Assembly (NCBI GenBank): GCA_024279945.1
Contig: JAJRRA010000040.1
Location: 1 to 43,633, forward strand
Reading direction: 5' to 3'
Source: Gammaproteobacteria bacterium
GTDB lineage: Bacteria; Pseudomonadota; Gammaproteobacteria; Xanthomonadales; SZUA-36
DNA length: 43,633 bases
Below, piece after piece: positions 33,506 through 42,182 of the stretch (positions are counted from its first letter, which is position 1; every line of letters begins with the position of its first letter). Below the pieces are notes generated by a model, which searched no databases, was not told the DNA's origin, and was given only the letters and a program-made list of their open reading frames with translations. Position numbers and translations under genes: made by a program.

Positions 33506-35370
33506 CCGCCCGGATTATTGAAACTTCCAGCACACCCTTTAAACGTGTAGAGGTCGACACCGTCACGGTAGATATCATTGAGAATGCTCTGCGCAATGCA
33601 CGGGTTGAAATGGACGCCGTGCTATTCCGAACAGCAATGAGCCCGGGTATTAGGGAACAGGGCGATTGTTTTCCCATGATCGCCAATCGCGATGGAAAAA
33701 TGGTGGTGGGTCAGTTTGGCTCATTCATATATGGTTTCATGGAAGCGTATGAAGGCGAGTTGGAAGAAGGTGACATCATTCTCACCAACGACCCATACAT
33801 GTGCAATGCCGCGGTATCCCACCTTCCCGACTGGACGATATTGGTACCCATCTTCAAAGACGGCAGGCACATGGCCTGGGCGGCGATGTTTGGGCATATG
33901 TCCGACAACGGTGGCATGGTACCGGGATCTATCCCGATCGGTGCAGATTCCATTTACCAGGAAGGTATTCGCATTCCACCCACCAAACTCTACAAAAAGG
34001 GTGTGTTGCAATCCGATTTACTCGAGTTGATTTTACACAATGTACGCACTTCAAACTGGAACCGGTTTGATCTCAACGCGCTCGTCGCTGCCTGCAATAC
34101 TGCCGCCAAACGCTGCGCTGAAATGGCGGAGCGCTTCGGTGACGATATCTTCTACTCCACCATGGAAATCATGCTGGAACGCAACCATATGGCGATGAAA
34201 GCCATAATCGAGATGATTGTTCCCGAACAACCCCGCGTGTTTGAAGACTATGTTTGTGATGATGGTGTGGGAATGGGGCCCTATAAAATCCGCTGCAAAC
34301 TGTGGCGTGAAGGCTCTACTGCCATCTTTGATTTTGAAGGCACCGATCCACAGGCCGCCAGCTCTATCAATTTCTATCTCAATGAAGACATGTTCAAAAT
34401 GTTTTTTGGTTCATTCACGATTAACCTGATTGACCCACAGATTTTATTTAATGATGGTTTTTATGATCTGGTCGATGTGCGCATTCCGCAGGGCACCCTG
34501 CTAAAACCCAATTTTCCGGCCGCCTTATCCGGTCGTACCCATGCACTGGGGCGGATATTTGACGTGATGGGTGGTTTGTTAGGGCAAAGTGCGCCCGATG
34601 CCATGAATGCGGCCGGTTTTTCCGACTCACCCCATCTGTTTTACTCCGGTTATGATGACAATGGCGAATGGTTTCAGCTGTTTCAGATCGGTTTCGGCGG
34701 CATCCCGGGCAGGCCGGTGGGCGATGGCCCGGATGGGCATTCGCTATGGCCGGGGTTTACCAATGTACCTAATGAGTTTATTGAGGCCTATTTCCCGCTC
34801 AGGGTTGAAAGCTATGTGACTATACCTGATTCCGGCGGTGCCGGCTTACACCGGGGTGGCAATGGCCTCACTGTGGCTTATCGCTTTCTCGCCAATGGCA
34901 CCATATCGGTACATGATGACCGCTGGCTGACCTACCCCTGGGGGGTGCGTGGTGGTCAACCGGGTATGCGCTCGACCAAACGCCTGGTGTGCGCCGATGG
35001 CAGCGAACAATGGTTACCCGCCAAGTGTGAAAATATCAGGGTAAAAAAGGGCGATCTTCTGTATTTCAACACTTGGGGTGGCGGCGGCTGGGGAGACCCC
35101 TATGAGCGGGAAGCCGACCTGGTGCGTGCGGATGTCGCCCGTCATCTGGTATCAGTCGATGGAGCCCGGTGCTACGGTGTGGTGATCGACACCGATGGAA
35201 ACGTGGACACGGCAGCAACCACCACTTTGCGGGATCAATTACGCGAAGAGCGTGGTGAAATTGAATTGTTCGACTTTGGCGGCAGCATCGAGGAAATAAA
35301 ATCCCGCTGCAAGGCTGATACACACCTTGAGCCACCCACTACACCAACCTTTGCACACACGACAGGCTGA
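33502..35370 (+). CDS. hyuB: Hydantoinase/oxoprolinase subunit B (HyuB)
   Basis: Partner of HyuA. The 622-residue product has VDIIENALRNARVEMDAVL, MSPGIREQGDCFPMI, GDIILTNDPYMCNAAVSHL, PDWTILVPIF, the Gly-rich PDSGGAGLHRGGNGL and FNTWGGGGWGDPYERE near the end, all hallmark HyuB sequence. Typical length is 520-650. Its start overlaps hyuA and its stop overlaps the amidase gene start (TGATGG), so three proteins are made by coupled translation. Confidence 0.92.
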   Translation: MTARIIETSSTPFKRVEVDTVTVDIIENALRNARVEMDAVLFRTAMSPGIREQGDCFPMIANRDGKMVVGQFGSFIYGFMEAYEGELEEGDIILTNDPYMCNAAVSHLPDWTILVPIFKDGRHMAWAAMFGHMSDNGGMVPGSIPIGADSIYQEGIRIPPTKLYKKGVLQSDLLELILHNVRTSNWNRFDLNALVAACNTAAKRCAEMAERFGDDIFYSTMEIMLERNHMAMKAIIEMIVPEQPRVFEDYVCDDGVGMGPYKIRCKLWREGSTAIFDFEGTDPQAASSINFYLNEDMFKMFFGSFTINLIDPQILFNDGFYDLVDVRIPQGTLLKPNFPAALSGRTHALGRIFDVMGGLLGQSAPDAMNAAGFSDSPHLFYSGYDDNGEWFQLFQIGFGGIPGRPVGDGPDGHSLWPGFTNVPNEFIEAYFPLRVESYVTIPDSGGAGLHRGGNGLTVAYRFLANGTISVHDDRWLTYPWGVRGGQPGMRSTKRLVCADGSEQWLPAKCENIRVKKGDLLYFNTWGGGGWGDPYEREADLVRADVARHLVSVDGARCYGVVIDTDGNVDTAATTTLRDQLREERGEIELFDFGGSIEEIKSRCKADTHLEPPTTPTFAHTTG

Positions 35371-35963
35371 TGGCTGACCTGCAGCGACAATTCCTGGGTT
35401 TGGGTGATCGCCCCGCACTCGTGCTGGTCGATGTCATCAAGGGTTTTACCGACCCGGCCTGCCCGCTGGGTTCTGAGGCAGATTCGGTGGTTAAGGCCTG
35501 TGCATTGCTACTGGAAGCATTCCGGCGCAAGGAGTTGCCGGTCTTTTTTACAACGGTGGTGTACCACAACCCCTTACAAGCCCATGTATTCAGACAGCGT
35601 CTACCCGCATTGAATGTGCTGCAGCCTGCCTCGGAGTGGGTACAGGTGGATGAACGCCTGACCCCTTTAGAGAATGAAACAGTCATTGAAAAACAATGGG
35701 CCAGTGGTTTTTTTAAAACAGATCTGCAACAAGGCCTGGCGGCGCAAAATGCAGATTCCCTCGTTATTGGTGGCCTGACCACCAGTGGATGTGTACGCGC
35801 CACGGCAGTGGATGGTCTGCAACATGATTACCGTGTGGTAGTGGTGGAAGAAGCGACCGGTGATCGAAATTTGGCGGCGCATGAAAGTAACTTATTTGAT
35901 TTACAAGCCAAATATGTCGATGTACTGAATTTAGACAGGGTATTAATACTAGTGGGTTCTTAA
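35370..35963 (+). CDS. Isochorismatase-family cysteine amidohydrolase
   Basis: The 197-residue product carries the family's triad: Asp21 (PALVLVDVIKGF), Lys108 (ETVIEKQWASGFF) and Cys141 (GGLTTSGCVRATAVDG). Members hydrolyse small amides, for example N-carbamoylsarcosine, maleamate or nicotinamide. Next to HyuAB the closest known precedent is creatinine breakdown, where N-methylhydantoinase produces N-carbamoylsarcosine and an isochorismatase-type amidase finishes the job. The added CoA-transferase and lyase do not fit creatinine, so the substrate here is probably different. Confidence 0.9.
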   Translation: MADLQRQFLGLGDRPALVLVDVIKGFTDPACPLGSEADSVVKACALLLEAFRRKELPVFFTTVVYHNPLQAHVFRQRLPALNVLQPASEWVQVDERLTPLENETVIEKQWASGFFKTDLQQGLAAQNADSLVIGGLTTSGCVRATAVDGLQHDYRVVVVEEATGDRNLAAHESNLFDLQAKYVDVLNLDRVLILVGS

Positions 35964-36029
35964 TGAAAGGTTTCAGGTTTAAGTGGTCATCCTGATCATC
36001 AGACAACTAAAGAAAACCGGGAGATTGAA

Positions 36030-38531
36030 GTGGACAAACGAAGGCTATTGGTTAATTTTGTAATTTTAGGTTGTGGGTTGGTGATGACAGCCGATCTTTA
36101 CGCTCAGGCAACACTTGAAGAGGTCGTGGTCACGGCCAGAAAACGTGCTGAAAATCTGCAGGAAGTCCCTATTTCTGTCACCGCATTCACCGCGGCTGAC
36201 ATTGAGAGTGCCGGTATCCAGAGGCCTGCTGATTTTATCAGTCTGATTCCCAACGTTACCATTGTTGACACGGCTAATGTCGGCGATACCCAGGTCAGCA
36301 TCCGCGGTATCGTTTCAACCCGCGATGCTGAAGGAACATTTGCCTATCTGGTCGATGGAATTTTGATGACCAACCCGAATGCATTCAATGGCGAATTGGT
36401 CGATATCGAACACATCGAAGTACTTAAAGGACCACAGGGTGCGCTTTACGGTCGCAACGCCGTGGCCGGGGCCATACTGGTTAATACAAAAATGCCGGGT
36501 GACACCTTTGAAGGCGAAGCCAAACTGAGTTATGGCAATAAAAACAGCTCTAATGGCTCAGTAGTTCTCAGTGGCCCGCTCACGGACAATGTGGGGGCGC
36601 GCATCACAGCCTATCGCCGTAAAACCGACGGGTTTTATAAAAACTCGTTCACAGGGCGAAACAATTCAGTGGATTACCTGGAAGACAAGGGTGTACGTGG
36701 GCGCCTGATCTGGAAACCCAGTGACAAATCCAGCATTGATTTCCGTGCCGGGTATTCCAGGGTCAGTGGTGGTGCAATCAACTTCAATGCAGTGTTTGCG
36801 ATACCGGCTTTTGTGCCTTTTCTTGGCAGTGAAGCATTCTTTGCCGATGTAAACAAACACGATTTTACCTTCGCGTTTAATGTTCCCGGTGAAAACAAAC
36901 AGGAAACCACCAACCTAGCGGTCAAGGGAGACTGGAGCACCGACAATTTCGATGTCACTGCGACGGCTTCCTACAACAAGCTTGACGAATATCTCTTGTC
37001 CGATGGCACGAGCGCCACATTTTATGGCTATGAATTAACACCGGCGTGCCAGAACGACCGTTTGGCGTTAAACAGCTTTACTCGTCCGGATTTATTTGGG
37101 CCAGCTCTGGCACCTTTTCTTGTGTTGCCACCGGCATCTGCCGGCGGTGCAGAATTCGCAGGTGTTTACGGACCTTATACGCCAACATCCTGCGACGGCT
37201 ACCAATACCAGGAGCGCAACCAGGAAGACAAGAGCTTTGAGGTACGTCTGACCTCCCCCGAAGACCAGCGGATTCGCTGGATTGCCGGTGTGTATGGTCT
37301 GGATATTGATCGTGAAGTCGTGGTTGCCTATGGTGCTGACACCGGCCAGGGCTTTTTGCGCCAACCCTACGTACCTCCCTCTGGCCCCAATCCGACTGAC
37401 CTCTTGTTCCACGATAAATTCAGCACCAAGGTTTACGCCTTGTTCGGTCAGGTTGAATTTGACATGACGGATAATATGGAATTGGCGTTGGCGATACGCT
37501 ATGACAATGAAAAGCGCCGCGTATCCAATCAGGTACCTAATGTGCTCTCTTCAGGTTTGAATATTAATCTGGCTGGACAGCCTATCAATCCGGCGTTCAA
37601 TGAATTCCCCGGTGGCATCCCCGATCGTTCTAAAACGTTCAGTGAAACCCAGCCAAAGATCACTTGGACCTGGCAGCCGCTGGACAATATCAATGTATAC
37701 GCCAGTTGGGGCCGGGGTTTCAGAAGCGGTGGCTTCAATTCCATTGGTAGCGAGGCCACTATCGATTTCTGGTATAACACCGGCTTTGGCGGGCCGGGTG
37801 AATTGGTGAATTCCAATCTCACCATTAACGATCAATATGCGAAGGAGGTCACCGACAGCCTGGAATTTGGCGCCAAGATGAATTTCATGGACAACCGTTT
37901 ACAAGTGAATGCTGCTGTATTTTCCACCACCATTGATAATAATCAGTTTTTTGAGTTTTTCGCTGGTCCATTTGGCCTGATGAGAGTGGTGACTACCATA
38001 GACAAACTTGATATGCAGGGTTTTGAAATGGATGTGAATTTTGCCGCAACGGAAAATTTACGTTTGTTTGGTGGTCTCGGTCTATTGAACAGTGAAATCA
38101 AGAAAAACATTAACCGCCCGTTATCGGCTGGCAACGATGCCCCTCAGGCACCCAATGAAACTTACAACCTGGGTGCTCAGTATGATTTTCCATTTGGTGC
38201 GGACATGCATTTTACCGCCAGAGTAGACTATCAATACGTTGGTAAAATGTGGTTCCATACCTTGCAGGGCGAAGCGGTACCCACTATCTGGCAGGTATTT
38301 TTTGGCCCTGGCCTGACTTCGGATATGAGCAAAGCCCGGCGGGATGCTTATGGTACAGTCGATGCCAGAATAGGGATCGGCAGTGATCGTTGGGACCTGG
38401 TGTTATGGGGCCGCAACCTCGCTGACAAAAAATATTTACAGGAAGTGATCCCCGCTCCAGAGTTTGGCGGGTCTTTCATCCATCCGTCGGCAACCCGCTC
38501 ATACGGTCTGGAGGCAACTTACCGCTTTTAA
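36030..38531 (+). CDS. TonB-dependent outer-membrane receptor
   Basis: The 833-residue protein starts at GTG (GGGAG upstream). A signal peptide (VNFVILGCGLVMTADLYAQA) is followed by the TonB box region LEEVVVTARKRAENLQEVP, a plug domain (PVSVTAF-type: PISVTAFTAADIES; DIEHIEVLKGPQGALYGRN) and a beta-barrel ending with RSYGLEATYRF, a C-terminal Phe. The group resembles the marine gammaproteobacterial and sphingomonad receptors found next to catabolic genes. It follows the amidase by 66 bp and ends at a strong terminator, so it is probably the uptake gate for the operon's substrate. Confidence 0.94.
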   Translation: MDKRRLLVNFVILGCGLVMTADLYAQATLEEVVVTARKRAENLQEVPISVTAFTAADIESAGIQRPADFISLIPNVTIVDTANVGDTQVSIRGIVSTRDAEGTFAYLVDGILMTNPNAFNGELVDIEHIEVLKGPQGALYGRNAVAGAILVNTKMPGDTFEGEAKLSYGNKNSSNGSVVLSGPLTDNVGARITAYRRKTDGFYKNSFTGRNNSVDYLEDKGVRGRLIWKPSDKSSIDFRAGYSRVSGGAINFNAVFAIPAFVPFLGSEAFFADVNKHDFTFAFNVPGENKQETTNLAVKGDWSTDNFDVTATASYNKLDEYLLSDGTSATFYGYELTPACQNDRLALNSFTRPDLFGPALAPFLVLPPASAGGAEFAGVYGPYTPTSCDGYQYQERNQEDKSFEVRLTSPEDQRIRWIAGVYGLDIDREVVVAYGADTGQGFLRQPYVPPSGPNPTDLLFHDKFSTKVYALFGQVEFDMTDNMELALAIRYDNEKRRVSNQVPNVLSSGLNINLAGQPINPAFNEFPGGIPDRSKTFSETQPKITWTWQPLDNINVYASWGRGFRSGGFNSIGSEATIDFWYNTGFGGPGELVNSNLTINDQYAKEVTDSLEFGAKMNFMDNRLQVNAAVFSTTIDNNQFFEFFAGPFGLMRVVTTIDKLDMQGFEMDVNFAATENLRLFGGLGLLNSEIKKNINRPLSAGNDAPQAPNETYNLGAQYDFPFGADMHFTARVDYQYVGKMWFHTLQGEAVPTIWQVFFGPGLTSDMSKARRDAYGTVDARIGIGSDRWDLVLWGRNLADKKYLQEVIPAPEFGGSFIHPSATRSYGLEATYRF

Positions 38532-38554
38532 TGAAATGATGTAACAGTACGCGG

Positions 38555-38580
38555 AAACGGCTCCTCCGGGAGCCGTTTTT
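38555..38580 (+). terminator. Intrinsic terminator after the TonB receptor
   Basis: A perfect 10-bp stem (AAACGGCTCC at 38555-38564 with GGAGCCGTTT at 38569-38578) and a TCCG loop is followed by a T-run to 38580. It ends the island operon. Confidence 0.93.
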
Positions 38581-38905
38581 ATATCCACGAATCAAAGGGC
38601 GGCTAATGTGGATTTGCTTCTAAGCCGACCAGCGGGCGAGCAAGAATGTTGGCCCCCTGAATTGGACGGTTTTAACTTTATTCAGCGGCTTAAACCAAGA
38701 CCGGGACCACCGCCAAATGAAAAGTGCGAAATATTTTTGACACTACCATTCATCCGGTTCATCCTGAAAATTTCAGCATCTGTTGCCCCACCCGACTGAT
38801 TTCGTCCTGGCTACTGCTCTGTTTCAGGCCAATTTCTGGCTGCAGAGCGAAAGACACTGTCCTGAACGGGCGCTTCCTCAGCAGGTGTTCCGCAGGGGGC
38901 ATCCC
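38581..38905. other. Intergenic region, nothing recognised
   Basis: A 325-bp gap between the receptor terminator and the paaJ stop (convergent). Short ORFs here run antisense into paaJ and have no family resemblance. No repeat or transposon end was identified. Confidence 0.5.
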
Positions 38906-40114
38906 TCAGCGGACGTTTTCCAGCACGATGGCGATGCCCTGGCCAACGCCGATGCACATGGTGCACAGGGCGTAGCGTCCGCCGGTACGTTGCAACTGGT
39001 ACAGGGCGGTGGTGACCAGGCGGGCTCCGCTCATGCCCAGGGGATGGCCCAGGGCGATGGCTCCGCCGTTCGGGTTGACGTGTTCCGCGTCATCCGGCAA
39101 GCCCAGATCGCGCAGCACGGCCAGTCCCTGGGCGGCAAAGGCCTCGTTCAATTCGATGACATCCATCTGGTCGAGGGTGAGGCCGGCAATCTGCAGGACT
39201 TTGCGGGTGGCCGGTGCGGGGCCCATGCCCATGATGCGCGGCGGTACACCGGCGGTAGCCATGGCCACAACCCGCGCTTTTGGTGTCAAGCCGTATTGGG
39301 TGGCAGCGTCTTCTGATGCCAGTAGCAAGGCGCAGGCGCCGTCATTAATGCCTGATGCGTTGCCGGCGGTAATGGTGCCGTTTTCGCGGAAGGGTGTGCC
39401 CAGTTTGGCCAGTGCCTCCAGGGTGGTGCCGGCGCGGGGGTGTTCGTCCCGGGATACCACCAGGTCTTCCTTGCGCCGTTGCGGAATGGTGACGGACACA
39501 ATTTCATCATCGAACAGGCCGTTGGCCTGTGCCGTGGCGGCGCGTTGCTGGCTGAGCAGGGCAAAGGCATCCTGATCGGCGCGGCTGACAGCGAAGTCCT
39601 CGGCTACATTTTCAGCGGTTTCCGGCATGGAATCGACCCCGTACTGGGATTTCATCAGGCGATTGACAAAACGCCAGCCGATGGTGGTGTCGTACATCTC
39701 GGCGCGGCGGCTGAAAGCGCTGTCTGCCTTGCCCATGACGAAGGGTGCACGGCTCATGGACTCCACCCCGCCTGCGATGACCAGATTCGCTTCGCCGCAA
39801 CGGATGGCACGGGCGGCACTGCCCACTGCATCCATGCCGGACCCGCACAGACGGTTAAGCGTGACACCGGGTACGGAGTCGGGCAGGCCGGCAAGAAGGG
39901 TGCTCATGCGGGCGACATTACGGTTGTCTTCACCGGCCTGATTGGCGCAACCGTAGTAGACATCGTCGACTGCAGCCCAGTCTACGTCGGAATTCCGTTC
40001 GCGTAATTCGCGCATGGGGATGGCGCCGAGGTCATCGGTGCGGACGGAAGACAGACCGCCGCCATAGCGTCCGATGGGGGTACGGATGGCATCACAGATA
40101 TAGGCATTATTCAT
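38906..40114 (-). CDS. paaJ: 3-oxoadipyl-CoA/3-oxo-5,6-dehydrosuberyl-CoA thiolase
   Basis: Thiolase that acts twice in phenylacetate degradation, releasing acetyl-CoA. The 402-residue product from the ATG at 40114 begins MNNAYICDAIRTPIGRYGG and matches E. coli PaaJ through GCANQAGEDNRNVARM, the active-site Cys in NRLCGSGMDA, SMSRAPFVMGKA, NPNGGAIALGHPLG and the second Cys in CTMCIGVGQG. A GTG at 40126 would overlap paaG; the ATG, 4 bp past the paaG stop, fits homologues better. Cotranscribed with paaG. Confidence 0.95.
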   Translation of the reverse strand: MNNAYICDAIRTPIGRYGGGLSSVRTDDLGAIPMRELRERNSDVDWAAVDDVYYGCANQAGEDNRNVARMSTLLAGLPDSVPGVTLNRLCGSGMDAVGSAARAIRCGEANLVIAGGVESMSRAPFVMGKADSAFSRRAEMYDTTIGWRFVNRLMKSQYGVDSMPETAENVAEDFAVSRADQDAFALLSQQRAATAQANGLFDDEIVSVTIPQRRKEDLVVSRDEHPRAGTTLEALAKLGTPFRENGTITAGNASGINDGACALLLASEDAATQYGLTPKARVVAMATAGVPPRIMGMGPAPATRKVLQIAGLTLDQMDVIELNEAFAAQGLAVLRDLGLPDDAEHVNPNGGAIALGHPLGMSGARLVTTALYQLQRTGGRYALCTMCIGVGQGIAIVLENVR

Positions 40115-40118
40115 TGCT

Positions 40119-40910
40119 TTATTCACCTTTGAATTCAGGGGGTCGTTTTTCCATGAAGGCGGCTACGCCTTCGCGATAGTCGTGACTCTGTCCGAGTTCA
40201 CGCATGGCATTCTTTTCCAGTTCCAGTTGTTCCGAAAGGGTATTGCCGGAGGATTCACGCAGCAGTTTTTTGATCATACCCAGTCCCCGCGTTGGCTGGG
40301 TGGCGAAGTGTGCGGCCAACTTGCCCGCTTCACGCTGCAGATCATCGTCATCGACACAGCGCCAGATCAGGCCCCAGTCTTCTGCCTGTTCGGCCGGTAG
40401 TTTGTCGCCCAGCAGAGCCAGGCCCTTTGCGCGCACCAGGCCGACCGCCCGGGGCAGGTTCCAGGTGCCGCCGGAATCAGGCACCAGGCCGATCTTGCAG
40501 AACACCTGGATAAAGCTCGCCGAACGTGCTGCCAACACAATGTCACAAGCCAGTGCGATACTGGCGCCAGCGCCGGCGGCAACGCCGTTCACTGCACAGA
40601 TGACCGGTTTGGGCAGGCCCATAATGCTCTCGATCAGTGGGTTGTAATATTTTTCAACCGACTCACCCAGATCAGGTGCGCCGCCATCGGCAGATACTGC
40701 CCGGTCACTCAGATCCTGTCCGGCGCAGAATCCACGGCCATTGGCAGTGAGTAGCAGGCAACGAATGGCAGCGTCTTCGTGCGCCTGCTTCATTGCGCTG
40801 CGAATTTCTTCGTGCATTTCGGTATTGAAGCAATTGAGCCGGTCGGGTCGGTTCAGAGTCAGGATGGCAACGCCTGAATCGACGTTGAACTGGATGGTCT
40901 GGAATGCCAT
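40119..40910 (-). CDS. paaG: 1,2-epoxyphenylacetyl-CoA isomerase PaaG
   Basis: Crotonase-fold isomerase that turns the ring epoxide into oxepin-CoA. The 263-residue product shows ILTLNRPDRLNCFN, GRGFCAGQDLSDR, NPLIESIMGLPKPVICAV, GVAAGAGASIALACDI and KIGLVPDSGGTWNLPRAVG with the catalytic-type Asp, close to E. coli PaaG (262). PaaF-type hydratase is less likely because of the QDLSDR and PDSGGTW signatures. It leads the paaG-paaJ operon with a PaaX-type operator 65-103 bp upstream. Confidence 0.92.
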   Translation of the reverse strand: MAFQTIQFNVDSGVAILTLNRPDRLNCFNTEMHEEIRSAMKQAHEDAAIRCLLLTANGRGFCAGQDLSDRAVSADGGAPDLGESVEKYYNPLIESIMGLPKPVICAVNGVAAGAGASIALACDIVLAARSASFIQVFCKIGLVPDSGGTWNLPRAVGLVRAKGLALLGDKLPAEQAEDWGLIWRCVDDDDLQREAGKLAAHFATQPTRGLGMIKKLLRESSGNTLSEQLELEKNAMRELGQSHDYREGVAAFMEKRPPEFKGE

Positions 40911-40974
40911 GTGTCTGTTTTCCTCGGGCCTGTTGGAGTCCGACAGGTCATTGTGGCGGGGGAGCGATCAGAAA

Positions 40975-41013
40975 GGATACAAAACGTTCGCACTAAATAA
41001 AAGTTATGTATCA
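40975..41013. promoter_or_regulatory. PaaX-type operator upstream of paaG
   Basis: GGATACA (40975-40981) and TGTATCA (41007-41013) are inverted half-sites 25 bp apart, with AAAC/GTTA extending the match. The stretch from about 40973 to 41018 is nearly identical to the copy at 42144-42182 upstream of paaY. A -35/-10 pair (TTCGCA, 16 bp, TATCAT) lies inside on the plus strand, so the right half-site overlaps a -10. Confidence 0.65.
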
Positions 41014-41099
41014 TTTTTCTTCCAATTTGCTGTCACCGCTGGGACTGACGATTTGGAGTGACCCGGGTCTTGCGGACAGTCCGTTTCTATTTGCGGTGT

Positions 41100-41435
41100 T
41101 CAGTAATAGTTTGGGCCGTGTGTCGGATCGAGTGCCTTAATCGTCACGACGTGCGAGTCGTATTTTAACTTGCAGACTCCCAGTGCACTTTTTAATGTGA
41201 ATTCACCGTAAGCAGTATTCCCTTTCCGAAAATCAACCATGACCAGCTTGCCGGATACCGGGTCTACTTCTCCAGGCGTTGTATTTGCTGCCGCAGCCCA
41301 TCCGCCCCCCAGAGATACACCCCAGTGACAGACGTCCAGGTTCTTCGAATCCTGGAGATTGAAGACATATCCTCTTGGAATATCATCAATGTCATTTTCA
41401 TCGACGAGTACCCCATTCCCAATGATGTCGTTCAC
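41100..41435 (-). CDS. NlpC/P60-like protein, C-terminal part after an in-frame TGA
   Basis: The 111-codon frame holds the second half of a papain-fold domain: IPRGYVFNLQDSKNLDVC then HWGVSLGGGWAAA, matching the NlpC/P60 pattern 'G-D-hydrophobic ... H-V-G-I-Y-L-G' with His37 as the catalytic His. The start at 41435 has no good ribosome binding site. The frame is continuous with the upstream ORF (41484-41978): after the TGA come 15 sense codons (SLPWFLTEGAKINAY, without stops) and then this Met. It is therefore the 3' part of a single gene, translated only if the TGA is read through or absent in other strains. Confidence 0.6.
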   Translation of the reverse strand: MNDIIGNGVLVDENDIDDIPRGYVFNLQDSKNLDVCHWGVSLGGGWAAAANTTPGEVDPVSGKLVMVDFRKGNTAYGEFTLKSALGVCKLKYDSHVVTIKALDPTHGPNYY

Positions 41436-41483
41436 AGTGTATGCATTAATTTTCGCTCCTTCGGTCAGGAACCAGGGCAGGGA

Positions 41484-41978
41484 TCAGCAGCCTGAATTGA
41501 ACAACCACATTTTCACTGCACCATAGCAGTTAGTAATGCCACCGAAACCCATATCGCTCCGCATCCTGGTAAGCTCGTTGAAAGGCTTGGCCGGATCTGT
41601 AATCTTCAAGGCTGCTTGTGCAAAATCTTCCAGTGTGACGTTGCTCTTTTGCGTGTAGCTACGGATAGCCTCCTTGACCTGTTCCTCGCCCTTTGTTTTG
41701 AAGTAGTTTTTTGCTTCGCTGCCATCTTTCGCTTTGTCCATGTGATACACCGGCGGCCTGAGATAAACCTGTTGACATAACAACAGGGCCCGGAGTGCTT
41801 TGTGGTGTCCCGGCGTGCCGGTAGACCAGAAGCCTCCCCCCTGAAGCGAGATTGCTTTGCCAAGAAGTTCTTTACTTGTACCGGCTTTCTGGCTGAGCCT
41901 GTCCGCCAGTGTCAGATCGATGTTCTGTTTGATGTAGTCTATTGCTTGCGTGTAACGATCCAGATTCGTTCTAGTCAT
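41484..41978 (-). CDS. NlpC/P60-like (papain-fold) protein, N-terminal part
   Basis: A 164-codon frame with a strong ribosome binding site (AAGGAGGCAAA) starts at 41978. Residues 1-130 are helical (RYTQAIDYIKQNIDLTLADRL, GHHKALRALLLCQQVYLRP, EEQVKEAIRSYTQKSN in separate parts). Residues ~146-164, ITNCYGAVKMWLFNSGC, look like the catalytic-Cys helix of NlpC/P60 enzymes (DCSGLV-type), with Cys151. A TGA at 41484-41486 follows Cys164, and the same frame goes on to a His motif in the next ORF. Family members cut peptidoglycan or act as toxins and effectors; the target here is unknown. It lies between two nearly identical PaaX-type operators. Confidence 0.6.
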   Translation of the reverse strand: MTRTNLDRYTQAIDYIKQNIDLTLADRLSQKAGTSKELLGKAISLQGGGFWSTGTPGHHKALRALLLCQQVYLRPPVYHMDKAKDGSEAKNYFKTKGEEQVKEAIRSYTQKSNVTLEDFAQAALKITDPAKPFNELTRMRSDMGFGGITNCYGAVKMWLFNSGC

Positions 41979-42143
41979 TTTGCCTCCTTGATACTCAAAG
42001 GGCTACCCGCTATTGACCTCTGGAAAATGACTTTCATGTTTTTTTGTTGACAGGGGCCATGTGACTTGGGGGTGCCTATCATTGTAGATAGTTTCCCGTT
42101 TAAGCTGATGATTTCAATTGTATCCGGCCAACTTGCGAAAACA

Positions 42144-42182
42144 GGATACAAAACGTTCGCAGTAAATAAAAGTTCTGTATCA
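42144..42182. promoter_or_regulatory. PaaX-type operator upstream of paaY
   Basis: GGATACA (42144-42150) and TGTATCA (42176-42182), inverted and 25 bp apart, repeat the paaG site with only a few changes. TTCGCA (42156-42161), 16 bp, TATCAT (42178-42183) forms a plus-strand promoter overlapping the right half-site, about 38 bp before the paaY ATG. It also faces the start of the NlpC/P60-like gene on the other strand. Confidence 0.65.

Noticed and set aside
38783-40006. Plus-strand ORFs opposite paaJ
   Set aside because: Shadows of the high-GC paaJ coding strand, with no recognisable products.
41435-41490. Selenocysteine at the TGA as the preferred explanation
   Set aside because: No convincing SECIS hairpin with a G-rich loop just after the TGA was seen and no sel genes are in the window; kept only as an alternative to mutation or read-through.
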